Shown here in pieces: positions 42,211 through 55,019 of a stretch of 64,000 nucleotides of DNA. The notes beneath the pieces are model-generated. The model was not told the DNA's origin. It saw only the letters and a program-made list of their open reading frames with translations, and made no database searches. The first letter of the stretch is position 1. Each line of letters begins with the position of its first letter. The position numbers and the translations under genes are program-made. Source of the stretch: Ceratopteris richardii (lineage: Eukaryota > Streptophyta > Polypodiopsida > Polypodiales > Pteridaceae); assembly GCA_020310875.1 (NCBI GenBank), contig CM035413.1:163975806-164039805 (forward strand), in the 5' to 3' direction.

Positions 42211-43059
42211 AACTAGGCCATGCACTAAGTTTGAAACCGGTCAAAACTAGTAAGAAAACTATAGAAAGAGATAGAGAGGTCATTTTTGAGGTTAGCTTGA
42301 GCTTATAGCTTGTGGACTAAGAGCACTGTAAGAGCTATTTTTGATTAATACAAGTGTGATTCTCATTTTCCATTGTGTCTCCTCTGATAAGAAATCTTAT
42401 GAGAGCAAGAGTTTTGCCTGATACTTTAGGGATCATCATGCATGAGTACTCAGAGATGCATGATGATGAGCTTGATTTTATGATCCAGATGCTTACCTAG
42501 CGATCAAAGGAGGGCTCTTCTGTGGCTCTACATGCAAGAAGACAACTATCTGCTCATAAGTATGTTTTTTTTTTCACAATTTTTTTAATGATATTATAAC
42601 ACATATTTTTATTTATTTTTATCTATCTATTTTCAGGACACTTATACCACCTCCGGATCATTAGAGAAGAACACAGGTGCCTATAAGGACATGCATAGAT
42701 ACCTTAGGGCTGGAGAGGGATATTGAGCCAGAGGGGATTATAGTGTATATAGGGAATGGATTCGAGTTCAAGAGAAGAATGCGAGCATTATGCGACTCTT
42801 ACCTGCACCTTGTCCACTTGGACTGGAAGTAAGTATAAGTTTTACATATAAATTGAAATAAATATCTTATGTTTTATTTACATGATTTTTTTTATTTTTG
42901 TACTGAGCATGATGAGAGGGATACAAAATACGTACTTAGTTCACTTGAGACAGATTTTGAGACTAGATGGCCGCATAAGTGGTGTCTAAAAGAGATGCAA
43001 ACACTTATGGCTCATCGTCATGATAATGCATGGCATGCATTGCTCTTATTTATTATATT
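42211..43059 (+). other. Unassigned stretch with exon-like open segments
   Basis: No family was recognised. About 42330-42390 resembles the R/U5 end of an LTR (AAGAGCACTGTAAGAGC, then TGATTAATACAAGTG). Two or three open segments are separated by T-rich, intron-like sequence: near 42420-42560, and about 42640-42830 (EPEGIIVYIGNGFEFKRRM in one frame) ending at a GTAAGT donor-like site. A further open segment starts near 42906 (HDERDTKYVLSSLETDFETR) after a T-rich tract. They could be remains of a spliced transposon gene. Confidence 0.35.
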
Positions 43060-44260
<1,201 letters not shown>

Positions 44261-45077
44261 TTTTTTCTTCGAAGATAAAGCTATATATAAAATAATTAGG
44301 CATACCCCTGAGCTTCATAATCTAAATTAAAAGAACATGATTTCATCTCCCTAGTAGGATTCGTCGATATTCTAGTTGAATAAAGAAGAATCTATTATCT
44401 GATATCCATTCAAATGATTCAAGTTATTGATCGATAACTAGAGTAGGATTTACTATCTAATCTACTCATATGTTTTCATTATTACCATCATTTTGGTAAG
44501 ACATGAATATAGTCTCATCTTCATTATCCTTATTGATTTCATTTATTTCTTCTATTGTTAAATCTGTGTTCTCATGAATGGCATCATCTATTGATGGATT
44601 AATATCAATTTCTGGTAATTCCTCTTCATCATCAATAGAATTAGCATGTAGACTATTATCTTCTTCATAAAAAAGATTAGTATCATTATCATGTATAATG
44701 ATTCTAATTTCTCTTTCAGATGTTGATCACGTATCATTATCTAATGGTGAATCATCAAGAGGACTTTCTTCGATCTCTCTAACAATAAACTATTCAAAAA
44801 ATGTTCTAACTCTAGATTGAACATGAATGACTTGCCACCAACGATGAGCATCAAGGTTTTGATAAAAAAATGCTTGTTCAATATGCCTAGGAAGAATATA
44901 TGGTTCTCTAGTATATCACATTACCTTGGAAGAATCAATTGCCCAAAACCTAGATAATTCCTTTCTCAAATGTGGAATTATTACCTTTATACTCGGCTCA
45001 AAAGCAATCAACCTTCAAAATGACCTATCGAAATATATAAAAACAAAAAACCATTATTAGGTGCTTAAAAAATAATA

Positions 45078-47524
45078 TCATAAAAAATATAAACTTTTTT
45101 CTACCTGTTTGAATGTACGAAATGATATTTTGTAGATACCAACAATAATTCCCATGCAACCAAGTTTTCCATCTATAAGGTTTGTGTCTTTTGAGTTAGC
45201 ACGTGATAGTTGCTTGAAAGAAGCAACAATACTAGAATCCTCTGTTTTATATAAAGAATCAATAGATTTGATTCTAATATGTTGTCCAAAAGCCCACATA
45301 TTAGTGAACATTCGAGGCTACAAAAGAAATTAAATTAGTAAAGAGAAACTAATATACATATATGAAAAAAACAAAATATTATTAAAATAAAATTACCTTT
45401 TCTTCACAACCTATCATTAACTCTCTCTGTTGATTTGACATTTCTTCATTATTTGCATTGGCACATTGCAAATGAGTATATAGCCAATCTGTGAAAGAAG
45501 ATATATTTGTAATCTCATTATTATCGAGATTACATCTATATCTTTTGTTTCTTCGTCTTTTACTTCGGAGATTTTGAAGTTCCTGTTCGTACTCGCTAAG
45601 GAATGCTTGCATGCATTCCATTAGGGGGAAAATGAGCCGTGCATGGGCCTTGTAAAGATTCCTAATTTTGAGGGATTAAAATGCTTAATCTAGGAGATTA
45701 TGGCTCCATAGAAAACCACTAGTGGTATTGGAAAATATAATCTTATTCCATAGGCATGTGTACTTGAATATTAAAAAGGAATTTTTTTGTGACCTTTGGA
45801 TGGTTTTATTTAAGGGCTACGATTGAAAGTGATAAAAAAATAGAGAGATAAAGGCTTTGACATGCATGGTATGGTGCAGTAGAGAGAGAGTCATTCACGA
45901 ATTTTTTCTCACATGCTCTAAAAGTTTTTTGACCCTTAGATGAGGGGAAATTGGATGGCTCCCTGCAGTTGGGGCTAAGGACAACTTCTTAAGTGATCTA
46001 CACCATCCGATGAGAGCCTGATCTAGTGGCAATCCGTGTTTGGGGCTGAGCACAAACTCATGGAGGATTAAAACCGTTTGATAAGGTGCTGATCTAATGG
46101 CATATGTAAAAAGGCGCTTTTTCCTTTTTGCATCTCAATCTTAGCCATTAGATCATCTCTTGATCGAATGGCTTGAAGGGAGACTCAATTGGAGCCGTCC
46201 GATGCAACATCAAATCCAAGGGCTTACATGCAAAGGTGCATTTTCTAGAATGCATTACATCTCAACCCTTCTCTTCTCTCAAATCCAAAGGCTCATCATC
46301 AAAGATGCCTTGACTTTTTCAATTCAACCTTGGCCTTTGGATCATTGAGACAATCCAAGGGCTCTAATTCATTCATAAACCTTTCAAAACCATTCACAGA
46401 ACTCAAACCACTAGTTCAAGGTGGTTTTCTCCTTTTTTACCACAAAAAAACCATGGAAGCCTATGCCTAGCCTATGTGATTAAGGGACTAGAGTGTGTCC
46501 ACCACCCTCTTCTCATTGTTCCATTCTTAATCACTCCTTAATCTACAATGCCCATGTAGGGTTCATTTTTTCCCCTAATGCGCTTATATGCTACAAAAGT
46601 AGAAACATCATTTTTTTTTTTTGAAATGTAAATAAGAATGGAACTTCCTTACCTGATAATACCTCATCTGTTATGTTTGAAGAGGACTCGTTGGTCCATG
46701 CACGTGGATCTTCTTCATGAACTCTTTCAAGGTACTCACTAACATAGTACATGCACTCTTCAAGCATCCAACCCTTTGCCATGGATCCTTCTAGTTTTGC
46801 TCTTTGCTACACATAACCTTTTAATATTCCCATAAACCGTTCGGCCCAAAACATCCATCGAGTGTTGACAACACCTACAATCTCTATTTCATCTACAAGA
46901 TGGACTAATAAATGAATGTGAATATCAAAAAATGAAGTAGGAAGCTCTTTCTCCATCAAATATAGTACCTCTTTGCATTCAGGTTTCTTTTGTGGGATCG
47001 AGTTTTGTCAATCTCTTTTGATGTAATCAACCTATACATATCATAAAAAAGAATTATAAAGAAGTTAATTAAAAAATAAAAGATATGAAATATTCATATA
47101 TAGTAAATATAAAAGTATTATAATTACCTTATAAGCAATCTAAGACGATAGATCACATCTTGTACTCCTTTCGCTGTACATCCATCGATAACCAAAGGTA
47201 GAATATGTTTCAAAAAGTTATGCCAATCATGGGACTTTAACCTAGATAAGCTCTTATCATCCATAGTAAACATGTTCTGGAAAGATGCTCCATATCTTGT
47301 AGGAGTTTGAGTCAATTGAATCCTATTGTTGATAGTCTGTATCTCTTTTGTCGTAAGTACCCAAGGAGTAGGTGCACAAGTTGTTTCCATTGATGTGTAT
47401 CAAAAACTGGCCATAACTTTGGTTTTGAGTTTCGATCCTTCAAATCATTCCTTGATGCTATAGTATCTTTTAATCCAAGAAGATGCTTCCATAATGAATA
47501 ACCAATATTCTTGAATATATGCAT
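45078..47524 (-). pseudogene. CACTA2 transposase C-terminal half (DUF4218, DUF4216)
   Basis: The minus-strand pieces in order: MHIFKNIGYSLWKHLLGLKD (end of TNP2) at 47524; LSRLKSHDWHNFLKHILPL and KGVQDVIYRLRLL at 47390-47124 (start of DUF4218, equivalent to the usual GLKSHDCH block); KGWMLEECMYYVSEYLERVH at 46782; FTDWLYTHLQCANANNEEM at 45500; and FTNMWAFGQHIRIKSID with DTNLIDGKLGCMGIIVGIY at 45311-45078 (DUF4216). These domains follow TNP2 in plant En/Spm transposases, and their exact roles are unclear. Intron-like AT-rich gaps and stops separate them; the 46620-45640 gap shows no recognisable coding sequence. Confidence 0.85.
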
Positions 47525-47659
47525 AGGATCAAGAAGATGACATCCTTTTCACTCTTTCCAATACTCCAAAGAATACCATATTGATATATTCTCCGCTAGT
47601 GCCAATTTTCCTTTACCTCTCTTCAACTTCTCATTATCTTCATCATCATTGAAGATTTT

Positions 47660-50213
47660 TTATTCTGGATCTATCAAAGATCCATCTGTCCATGTTTTAT
47701 ACCAATCCATATGCGTCATAGGTTTTGAACACTGACCTGTTTTAAGATTTCCATCAAAATGTACCCCTTCTCTTTTAGATCTTAATGGATGATCATCAGG
47801 CAAGAATCGTCGATGTCCAAGATAAATATTTTTGTTGAGATTCTTACTATAGATTAATCTCAACCAATCACCTCAATATGGACAAACTTTATAACCCTTA
47901 GTAGATATTCCTACATCATGAAAGCAAAAAAAATATAATTAGATTAACTGACATTTATTTGTATGCATATTGAATAAAAAAATTACATCAATACCTAAAC
48001 AAACACCATATCCTAGAAAATCGTGAATAGTCCAAGCCACAATACCCCGAACCATAATATACCTTTCATTGATGTTTTTTGATAAATTAATGACATTAAT
48101 ACCTCTCCATAACTCTTGGAGATCGTCAATGAGAGGAGCAAGATATATATTCATATCTTTAACTTGTCTTTTTCCTGGGATTAAAAGTGAAAGCATTCAA
48201 TGTTCCTTTAATGCTAAGATATGGCAAAAGATTGTAGTTTATGACTACCACTGGTCATGTTGATCATTTACAAGATTTCATGGAGAATGGATTAACCCCA
48301 TCTAATGCAACTCCTCACTTTAGATTCTATGGATTTTGTGCAAAATCAAGCCATGTAGAATCAATATGCTAAAAAGCAACACTATCATGAGGAATTCTGA
48401 TTATTCAGGGCTTTGAAACATATTTCTTATCCATGGAGCCAATGGAAAATGTCTCAATATTTGACATTTTGGACATGTCAAATAGTCTGCATATTCACCT
48501 CTATATAAAATACAATCGTTAGGACATGCATGTATACATTGATAATCTATACCAAGATTGTTGATTATCTTCTTTATTTCATCATGTGAGGTAAGAAGAA
48601 TATTCTGACTTGCTAAAAACTTTTCAGATAATAAGCTATTAAGTTCATGAAAAAAAGACATATTAATAAAAATAAATATACATATATATATTAATATATA
48701 TGTATATGTATATTTATTAATATATGTATATTAATAAATATACATATATATATGCATATAATTTTGTATATGTGTATGTGTATGTGGATGTGTATATGCA
48801 TGTGCATGTGCATGTGTATACGTATGAGTATGTGTATATGTATGTATGTATGTATGTGTGTATATGTGTTTTATATGTGTATATGTATGTATATATGCGT
48901 ATGCGTATGCATATGCATATATGTATGTGTATGTATGTATATATGTGTATGTATGTATGTATGTATGTATGTATGTATGTATGTATGTATGCATGTGTGT
49001 ATGTATGTATGTGTATGTATGTATGAATGTGTATGTATGTATGTATATGTATGTATGCATGTGTAGCTGTGTATATTTGATTTCATTTTGAATTTTCTTT
49101 TTTTAATTGTGGTTTGCATACTTTCATATAGATATCTAGACCACTGAACCGTTTGGCTGTCTCCCATTTTATGGTCAATCTATTATGTGCCTTGCGAACT
49201 AAGATTTACATATTTGTTTACAAAGATTAAGTATCAGCTAACTATGAAGGTATTAGGTCATTTGCAAAATAAGAGAAGCAAATTTATCTTAAAGATTTTG
49301 GAAGATGGATGAATAGTTTAAAAGTATGGGTGGATAGAAAGTGTTCATTCAATGCAAGTTCTTGTTCTTACCTTAGCTAAGATAAAAACAAAAACCTGCA
49401 CTGATTGAATACTTTTTGTGTGCCCATCCTTTAAAATTATTCTTCCACCCTTCAAAATCTTCGAGATAAATTTACTTCTCCTATTTTTAAAAGACTTAAT
49501 ACCTCCATAGCTAACTCATACTTAATATTTTTATGCAAATTTCATAAAAGAGTTATTAGTGTAGGTATTAGGTCGACTAGAATAGGAGAAGTAGATGTGT
49601 TAGGAAGATTCTAAAGGTTGGGTGGATAGTTCCAAAGGCTAGATGGAAAAAATATCTTCATTCGATACAAGTATGTATTATTTGACTTTATTCTCATAAC
49701 ATGTGCATGTGAATATATGTGTGTATACATTCATGTATATATTTGTGTATGTCTATGTATGCATGTATTTATTTGTATAATTTATGCATGTATATATATA
49801 AATAGATAGAAAATAAAAAATTATACCTTAATAGTGCCAAAACAGATACATTACTCCATCCAAAAAAAATTTGAAGATTGAGGATAAGTAAGTTTGCACT
49901 TAGTCGTGTCAAACGACTTCCTTCATATACATGCTTTAGAAATTCCTCTCGAAGATATTTCTCATTTTTAGAAATGTCAATGCTCTCACTGTCATTTTGA
50001 AACCAATACTCAATAAAATCTATCATGTCATCATCTTCATCATTGTTGCACAAATCTTATACTTTATCTTCTTTTGAATATAGGTCTTTCAACCTTGCAT
50101 ATTCCATAGGATCACTTTTGCATAGCCTCCTCATAGAAGCTTCTGATAAATGAGGTCTTACTGGCAATTGTGAATGGTGTGGATGAATATCATCAACATT
50201 ATGCATTGGAATC
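47660..50213 (-). pseudogene. CACTA2 TNP2-type transposase core
   Basis: Minus strand, from 50213: PHLSEASMRRLCKSDPM, then YLREEFLKHVYEGSRLTRLS (N-terminal part, 50053-49769). After an interruption by a microsatellite: IDYQCIHACPNDCILYRGEY with TCPKCQILRHFPLAPWI (48661-48401, zinc-like block), then GVALDGVNPF near 48290, LSLLIPGKRQVKDMNIYLAP (48196) and WTIHDFLGYG. Then LGHRRFLPDDHP at 47863. These are the successive blocks of plant Transposase_21/TNP2 proteins, which cut and rejoin CACTA ends. Stops occur between blocks (e.g. near 48310-48350), so it is non-functional. Confidence 0.9.
48668..49077. repeat. TATG/GTAT microsatellite inside the CACTA2 transposase
   Basis: A long, mostly TATG-type repeat (perfect TATG run about 48953-48990) lies between two transposase blocks, in an intron or as a later expansion. 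Frames across it on both strands are repeat artefacts (poly-YMYV or HTYI types). Confidence 0.95.
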
Positions 50214-50326
50214 TACACACATTAATAAAAATAATTAATATTTCATAAATGAATAAAAAGTAAACTTTAAACATAAAATTAAATATATAAGTTATTAAAT
50301 ATGGATAGAAAACTTTCATTCTCTCT

Positions 50327-51042
50327 CTAGCTAAAAGGTGCTCTTGGAGGTTTACGCCATCCATAATTCACTAATAAGTCATCACCAGCATGTAATGTAG
50401 TAATAGCATTGACAACTATGTATCTTGATACATCTCTACTCATGTATGGTGATTCATGACTATTTTCATGCTCCTCAAATGTGCAATTAGTCCTTGAACT
50501 ATTATGTAACCCTCGACTACTATTTATTAAACCTGCTATATTTCCATGCATGTAAGGTCTTCCATCAATATATAATTCTGCATATGAAATCCTTCTAGTA
50601 GTAATGCATGTTGCATTCAAGCATATTCCATAAGTACTCATGCTTTGAACGTAACATGCAAGTCGATGCCAATCTCCCCATCCATATATAGGGCCACAAA
50701 ATTACATAAGAGTGACTTCAGAGTTAGGAGGCACATACAAACCCTCTACAATAAAGAGACCATGACCATCATTAGTAATAGTGGATGGAGCAATCATATA
50801 GCGATTACCCCAAAAGTTAAAAGCCTCTCCCGGTCTAAAGGCAGTGGTCCTCTATTCCATCCTCCATATCTTCTTCTATCATTTGTTTGTACTAAAGAAT
50901 GATCACGAGCTGGCAATGGATAATCTCTAGCCGTTTGAGTCTCTAAACCAAGAGGTAGAGGATTTTTAGAAACCTCTACTTGTAATTGATGAACAACAAG
51001 TCCATGACGTGTACGAGGTATATTACCATTATGAGTATGAGC
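50327..51042 (-). pseudogene. SET-domain reading frame inside CACTA2
   Basis: The minus-strand frame starts AHTHNGNIPRTRHGL at 51042 and runs to about 50830. A 2-base frameshift then leads to TITNDGHGLFIVEGLYVPP, FCGPIYGWGDWH, YIDGRPYMHGNIAGLINS, RTNCTFEEHENS and VVNAITTLHAGDDLLVNYG, ending at the TAG before 50327. These match SET methyltransferase landmarks: GxGLF start, a (Y/F)CG block, an Asn-containing GNxAxxIN block (the usual NHS is NSS), NCxF, and the AG(E/D)(E/D)LLxNYG block. One in-frame stop (50704-50702) replaces the residue before FCG. The frame lies between the CACTA terminus and TNP2, on the same strand. SET domains methylate protein lysines, often on histones. This copy is broken; identity rests on motif recall. 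Confidence 0.72.
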
Positions 51043-51150
51043 TTATTATCATTATCATCATCATCGAGCAAGTATTCATGTATATCAAGAGTAATTTGAT
51101 TTTGTATATGGTTTTTAAATAAATAATGACATTAATTTATAGAAAAAATA

Positions 51151-51240
51151 CATACCCAAGCATTATCACGTTGACCAGGTGGTAGTGCATCCTCAATTGT
51201 ACCATACTCTAGCTCTTCGATCAAATGTGTGTAGATGCCG
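51151..51240 (-). other. Possible first coding exon of CACTA2
   Basis: On the minus strand, GIYTHLIEELEYGTIEDALP and then PGQRDNAW are open and end at a GTATGT-like splice donor near 51156. The SET frame begins downstream of an AT-rich, intron-like interval. It could be the 5' exon of the SET-encoding transcript. No start codon is identified. Confidence 0.4.
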
Positions 51241-51491
51241 ATCGAAGAGCTTCCAACATTTTAAATTGTTTTCATCAAAGACCCATCGTGTAAGCGATGC
51301 TAAAGCATCGTAAGTGCTTGTGCAGATAGCGTCGCATATGCGATGATAATTAGTGTCACTTATGCAATGCAAATTAGCATCACTTATGCGACTCTTTTTC
51401 TAATCATTGCTTTAGTGATGCTTGATGTAACCGACACTTATCCCGTCGATGTAATCATCGATGTTCTATGCTCGATGCTTGTTGCGATGCT

Positions 51492-51560
51492 TTATGCAAT
51501 TTTATAGCGACAAAATTGTGTCGTGTTAACCATCGCTATGCACCCATATTCCTTGTAGTG
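51492..51560 (-). repeat. CACTA2 terminal and subterminal sequence
   Basis: The minus strand begins CACTACAAGGAATATGGGTG. The same stretch with about a dozen changes ends CACTA1 at 26041-26109, so the two elements belong to related families. It directly abuts an ATAC microsatellite at 51561. Confidence 0.88.
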
Positions 51561-51633
51561 ATACATACATACACACATGCATACATACATAGACATGCAT
51601 ACACACATGCACATAAATACATGCATGCATACA

Positions 51634-51664
<31 letters not shown>

Positions 51665-52010
51665 GTAAACACACACATACATACATAAACACATATACAC
51701 ACATACATATATGCACACATATGCATACACACTCATACACATATAGATACTTGCACATATACCTACACAAAGATAGACACACACTCATACTCACATGCAT
51801 ACATACACACACATCCATGTGCACACATACATAGACACATGCATACACACATGCACATACATACACACACATACATACACACATGCGCATATACACACAC
51901 TAATGCACTTTACAAACACATGCATACACACACATACAAACACATGCATACACACACATACACACACATACACATACATATATACACATGCACATATACG
52001 CATGGATACA
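51561..52010. repeat. CATA/CACA microsatellite beside the CACTA2 terminus
   Basis: Tandem and interspersed ATAC and ACAC repeats start immediately after the terminal TAGTG. Open frames on both strands are artefacts. The element may have inserted into a microsatellite, or the repeat grew beside it. Confidence 0.95.
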
Positions 52011-52389
52011 TACACAATCTCCCATGCATTGAGAGTTAGGGAGAGGCAGAAAGGATCTGCCCTAATCGACCAACACATCATGCAAGCAAACAATACACAA
52101 AAAATACAAAAACATATATATGGAGCTGATAGATCGATCATCCGTCACCTTGCTTACTCGGGCATAACAATTATATATGACACAACTAACTAGTCGCAAA
52201 CAAACCTCTCAAACAGGATTCCCCTATCCTACCTTCAAGTCCCTCCCTCAGTCGTAATGTAGCATGACAACCTCAAAAATTCCTACCTAACCTCATTCAC
52301 CGCAGGTGATCAATGCTCTCCAGGTGGTGAGTCAGGCTCCGCCTCAGGAGCCCTCATCATCATTGCCTATGACCAACTGATCAGCCCAA

Positions 52390-52673
52390 GCCCAACAAAG
52401 CCCATTTACCTCATCAGGTATCCCTTGAGAGTTGTCGTAGTATAAGTAGCGATCCTCTGCATACCTGGCCCAACAAAGCAAGTATGCTTCGAACTACAAA
52501 AGTGGAAAATCAATGTCCAGGTCTTGGCTTAGGAAATGTACCAACCAATGTGCTTCCTTCACGTTGTATTTCGTCTGTAAAATCTCAACGGGTGCCTCCA
52601 TGTTCGCCAATGCTTGATCTGCAAAATATATCACAAGGTTGAAGAGAGAATTTTGATATACTTGGTCGGCCAT
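52390..52673 (-). CDS. Unidentified small open frame, broken by one stop
   Basis: Starting at the ATG at 52673, the minus strand reads MADQVYQNSLFNLVIYFADQ, then EAPVEILQTKYNVKEAHWLV and LSQDLDIDFPLL. After a single TAG (near 52496) it continues in frame as FEAYLLCWARYAEDRYLYY to about 52390. I do not recognise a family. The acidic, helical-looking composition and the continuation past the stop suggest a decayed real gene. It follows the Gypsy4 Gag zinc knuckles on the same strand by about 300 bp, so it may be an accessory frame of that element. Confidence 0.4.
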
Positions 52674-52948
52674 TTGTCACCTAATTCCAAATGATCCTGC
52701 ATAGCAACATAATTGATCTATCAGTGTCTACAATCTCTGCGAATAGAAGGTAAATTCTCTGCCAAAATAGAGAGAGCCCCTCTTGCTCTATTCTCATATT
52801 GAATCACATGCCTGTCATAGGATTTTCCAAAGCATGCAAAAAAGCCCAATCATCAAATGACTCGCTAGAATTTCCTTCCGTGCATTCCCTCCTATGGTCC
52901 TCTGTATGCTCTACCTGCTATCTTGACACCTATTTTGATAAGACCGTG

Positions 52949-53905
52949 CTATGTACCCATCACCTTCACATTTCTAGCACTGAATTGGAGTCCTCCTATG
53001 GTCCTGTGCTCTTCCTGGATACCTAGCTCCTTTACCATGAGCACCATGTCCATAAGGCTGTCTATGCTCCCAACGAGGCATAGGTAGGATAATTTGTGCA
53101 CGCAAGCCCGTATATGGGTGCTCTCCTGCATTTCTCGATTGCATGGTTTGTCTTTCATAAGCAATCTTATTATAACACCGATCTTCCATATGATTTGTCC
53201 TACCACAAAAGATGCAATGCATCCTAGGTGGAAATCTATCCACAACAAGTCTCGGGAGTGTGGGGCACTTGATAGCTACATGGCCGAAGGCATGGAAATT
53301 CTCACACCACATATTAGATGAGAAGACTTCTTGATTGGGGTTTGTGACTACCTCTTGGTTCACTGTGTATGCCTCTTGGACCATCATGGTAGCCTTTACC
53401 ACGCATCACCAATTCTAGTATTCGCTCCTCGGTCAGCACATGCTTCACCTCGCCTGGCATGCTAGTGACAGCTACAAAAGTGGGGGTTGTCAATGTAGGA
53501 CTTCCTTGGCCAGGCTCTCTTGCAGGTACACTCCCTAGTCCCCTTGTTGGATCATATAGAAGCTCGATCCTCCTCTGCTGACCTAACTACACTTCTTCCC
53601 ATAACCTTGCTTGTTCATTGGCAGCTACCAAAGTGGTGGGCCGTGTGAGACTAATATGTTGCTGCACTGTGGGATCTCTCAGCCTGGCAATAAATCTCCT
53701 ATTAAGAGTCTCATCATTCGGGGCATTCGCGCTCATCTTTCTCACCTATGTTCCCATCCTCGGGATATAGTGATCGATACTTTCATCTATGACTTGTTGT
53801 AGATAATCCATTTGTTGGGCAAGTCAATCCTGAAACCCTTGTCTTTTGAATTTTGCCAAGAATGCATCTTTAAGCATCCGATAGGTTCCTTGTTTTTGTA
53901 GTGCC
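52949..53905 (-). pseudogene. Gypsy4 gag, C-terminal part with two zinc knuckles
   Basis: On the minus strand, from 53905: GTYRMLKDAFLAKFKRQGF, then QQMDYLQQVIDESIDHYI, and LNRRFIARLRDPTVQQHI are the second half of a retrotransposon Gag. Farther on are CENFHAFGHVAIKC (53310) and CIFCGRTNHMEDRC (53230), two CCHC knuckles that bind RNA. Stops break the frame. The Gag N-terminus lies on the other side of Copia5 at 60066-60314, so this is one gene split by an insertion. Confidence 0.85.
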
Positions 53906-55019
53906 AAATTTGTTGGGAATGATGGATGGATGCTCCAAGAGATTGAGTAGCTACTGCCAAATCCTTCTTTGTACCAGCCCTCTGATGCTTTAGAGTTGAT
54001 AAGTAGACCTCCTTAGCTTTGCAATGACACCATAAAATGGCATATGTACTTTGAAAATGATGTGTGTAATGATTGAACCAAAACGGATAACTTTGAAACT
54101 CAAAATCTCAAGAACACCTTCTATTTATATCTTGACACCTATTGGATCTTTTGCTCAGTATGACCAGCAGAGTAAGAATTGGAAAAATTCCTTTTAGGTG
54201 TATCTAATTAGCTTAGCATGCTAACTATTCCAAGTGGAATGATGTAAAAAGATCAACTATGCTCAGAGAAATCAATTTAGCAAATAAACCTTTACCCCCG
54301 ATTTTTCAGGATTGTAGTAGGCAATGACCAGTTATCACCTCGACGATCTTTTCTCTGAAATGGCTGAATAGAATCTCTTCAAATTTTGCCAATATGTAGA
54401 AAACTTTGAGCTCAATCCAAGAAGCTTTAGATCTTTGAATTTGGTGGAGAAATGGCTGAGATATGGGTTCCAAAAGTTGACAAACTTTCAAGTTGTATGA
54501 CAGAGAACTTAGAAATGACTAATGAAGATATATGTATTAATGAACACTTGTATACAAATCCATTGGCATGAAGTTCATTGCCTAATGGTGTAGATAGGTG
54601 TGGGCTAGAGTTTAGGACTCACACACACTCAGAAACAGTAATGAGAAGCTCGGGAGTGATGAGTTCTAACCACGACTTTTTTATGAGCACTTTTATAGTG
54701 ATTGAGTAAAAAATTGAATTCAAATTCAAAGTTTTGGCTCCCTATGATCAAGCTCCTATCCTAGGAGATATTCCTTAAATCAAATCCATCTTTTTCCACG
54801 AATTCCTTTTGGTAGGTGTTTACAAAGATTCTAAGTCAAAATGTGACTTTTACAAAGAAGTAAGGTGGCAATTAACCACTAGCAATAGTTCCTTTGCTTT
54901 TCCATATGTGCCTGGACTTTAATGTAAGCCAAATAATTAGGCTTGTGAATTACACCAACAGAACCTCCTCAAGCCAAACATTTTGGCTTGGTCTTCATCC
55001 TCCATTCTTCATGTATATC

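Larger units (their letters stand above)
44280..51560 (-). mobile_element. CACTA2, En/Spm-type transposon with TNP2 transposase and SET domain
   Basis: The right edge TATTCCTTGTAGTG (51547-51560) is a CACTA terminus on the minus strand, and about 70 bp of it matches CACTA1. Read inward from there: a short exon-like segment, a SET-domain frame (51042-50327), the TNP2 transposase (50213-47660), and DUF4218- and DUF4216-like regions (47524-45078) ending in an acidic tail near 44480. The order TNP2-DUF4218-DUF4216 is that of plant CACTA transposases. GATGC/GCGAT-type short repeats near the terminus resemble subterminal repeats. The left terminus was not found; 44280 is only where coding traces end beside a microsatellite. 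Stops and frameshifts show this copy is inactive. Confidence 0.88.

Noticed and set aside
44280-44290. Left terminus of CACTA2
   Set aside because: No CACTACAAG-type end was found near the last coding trace or in the flanking microsatellite; the limit given is approximate.
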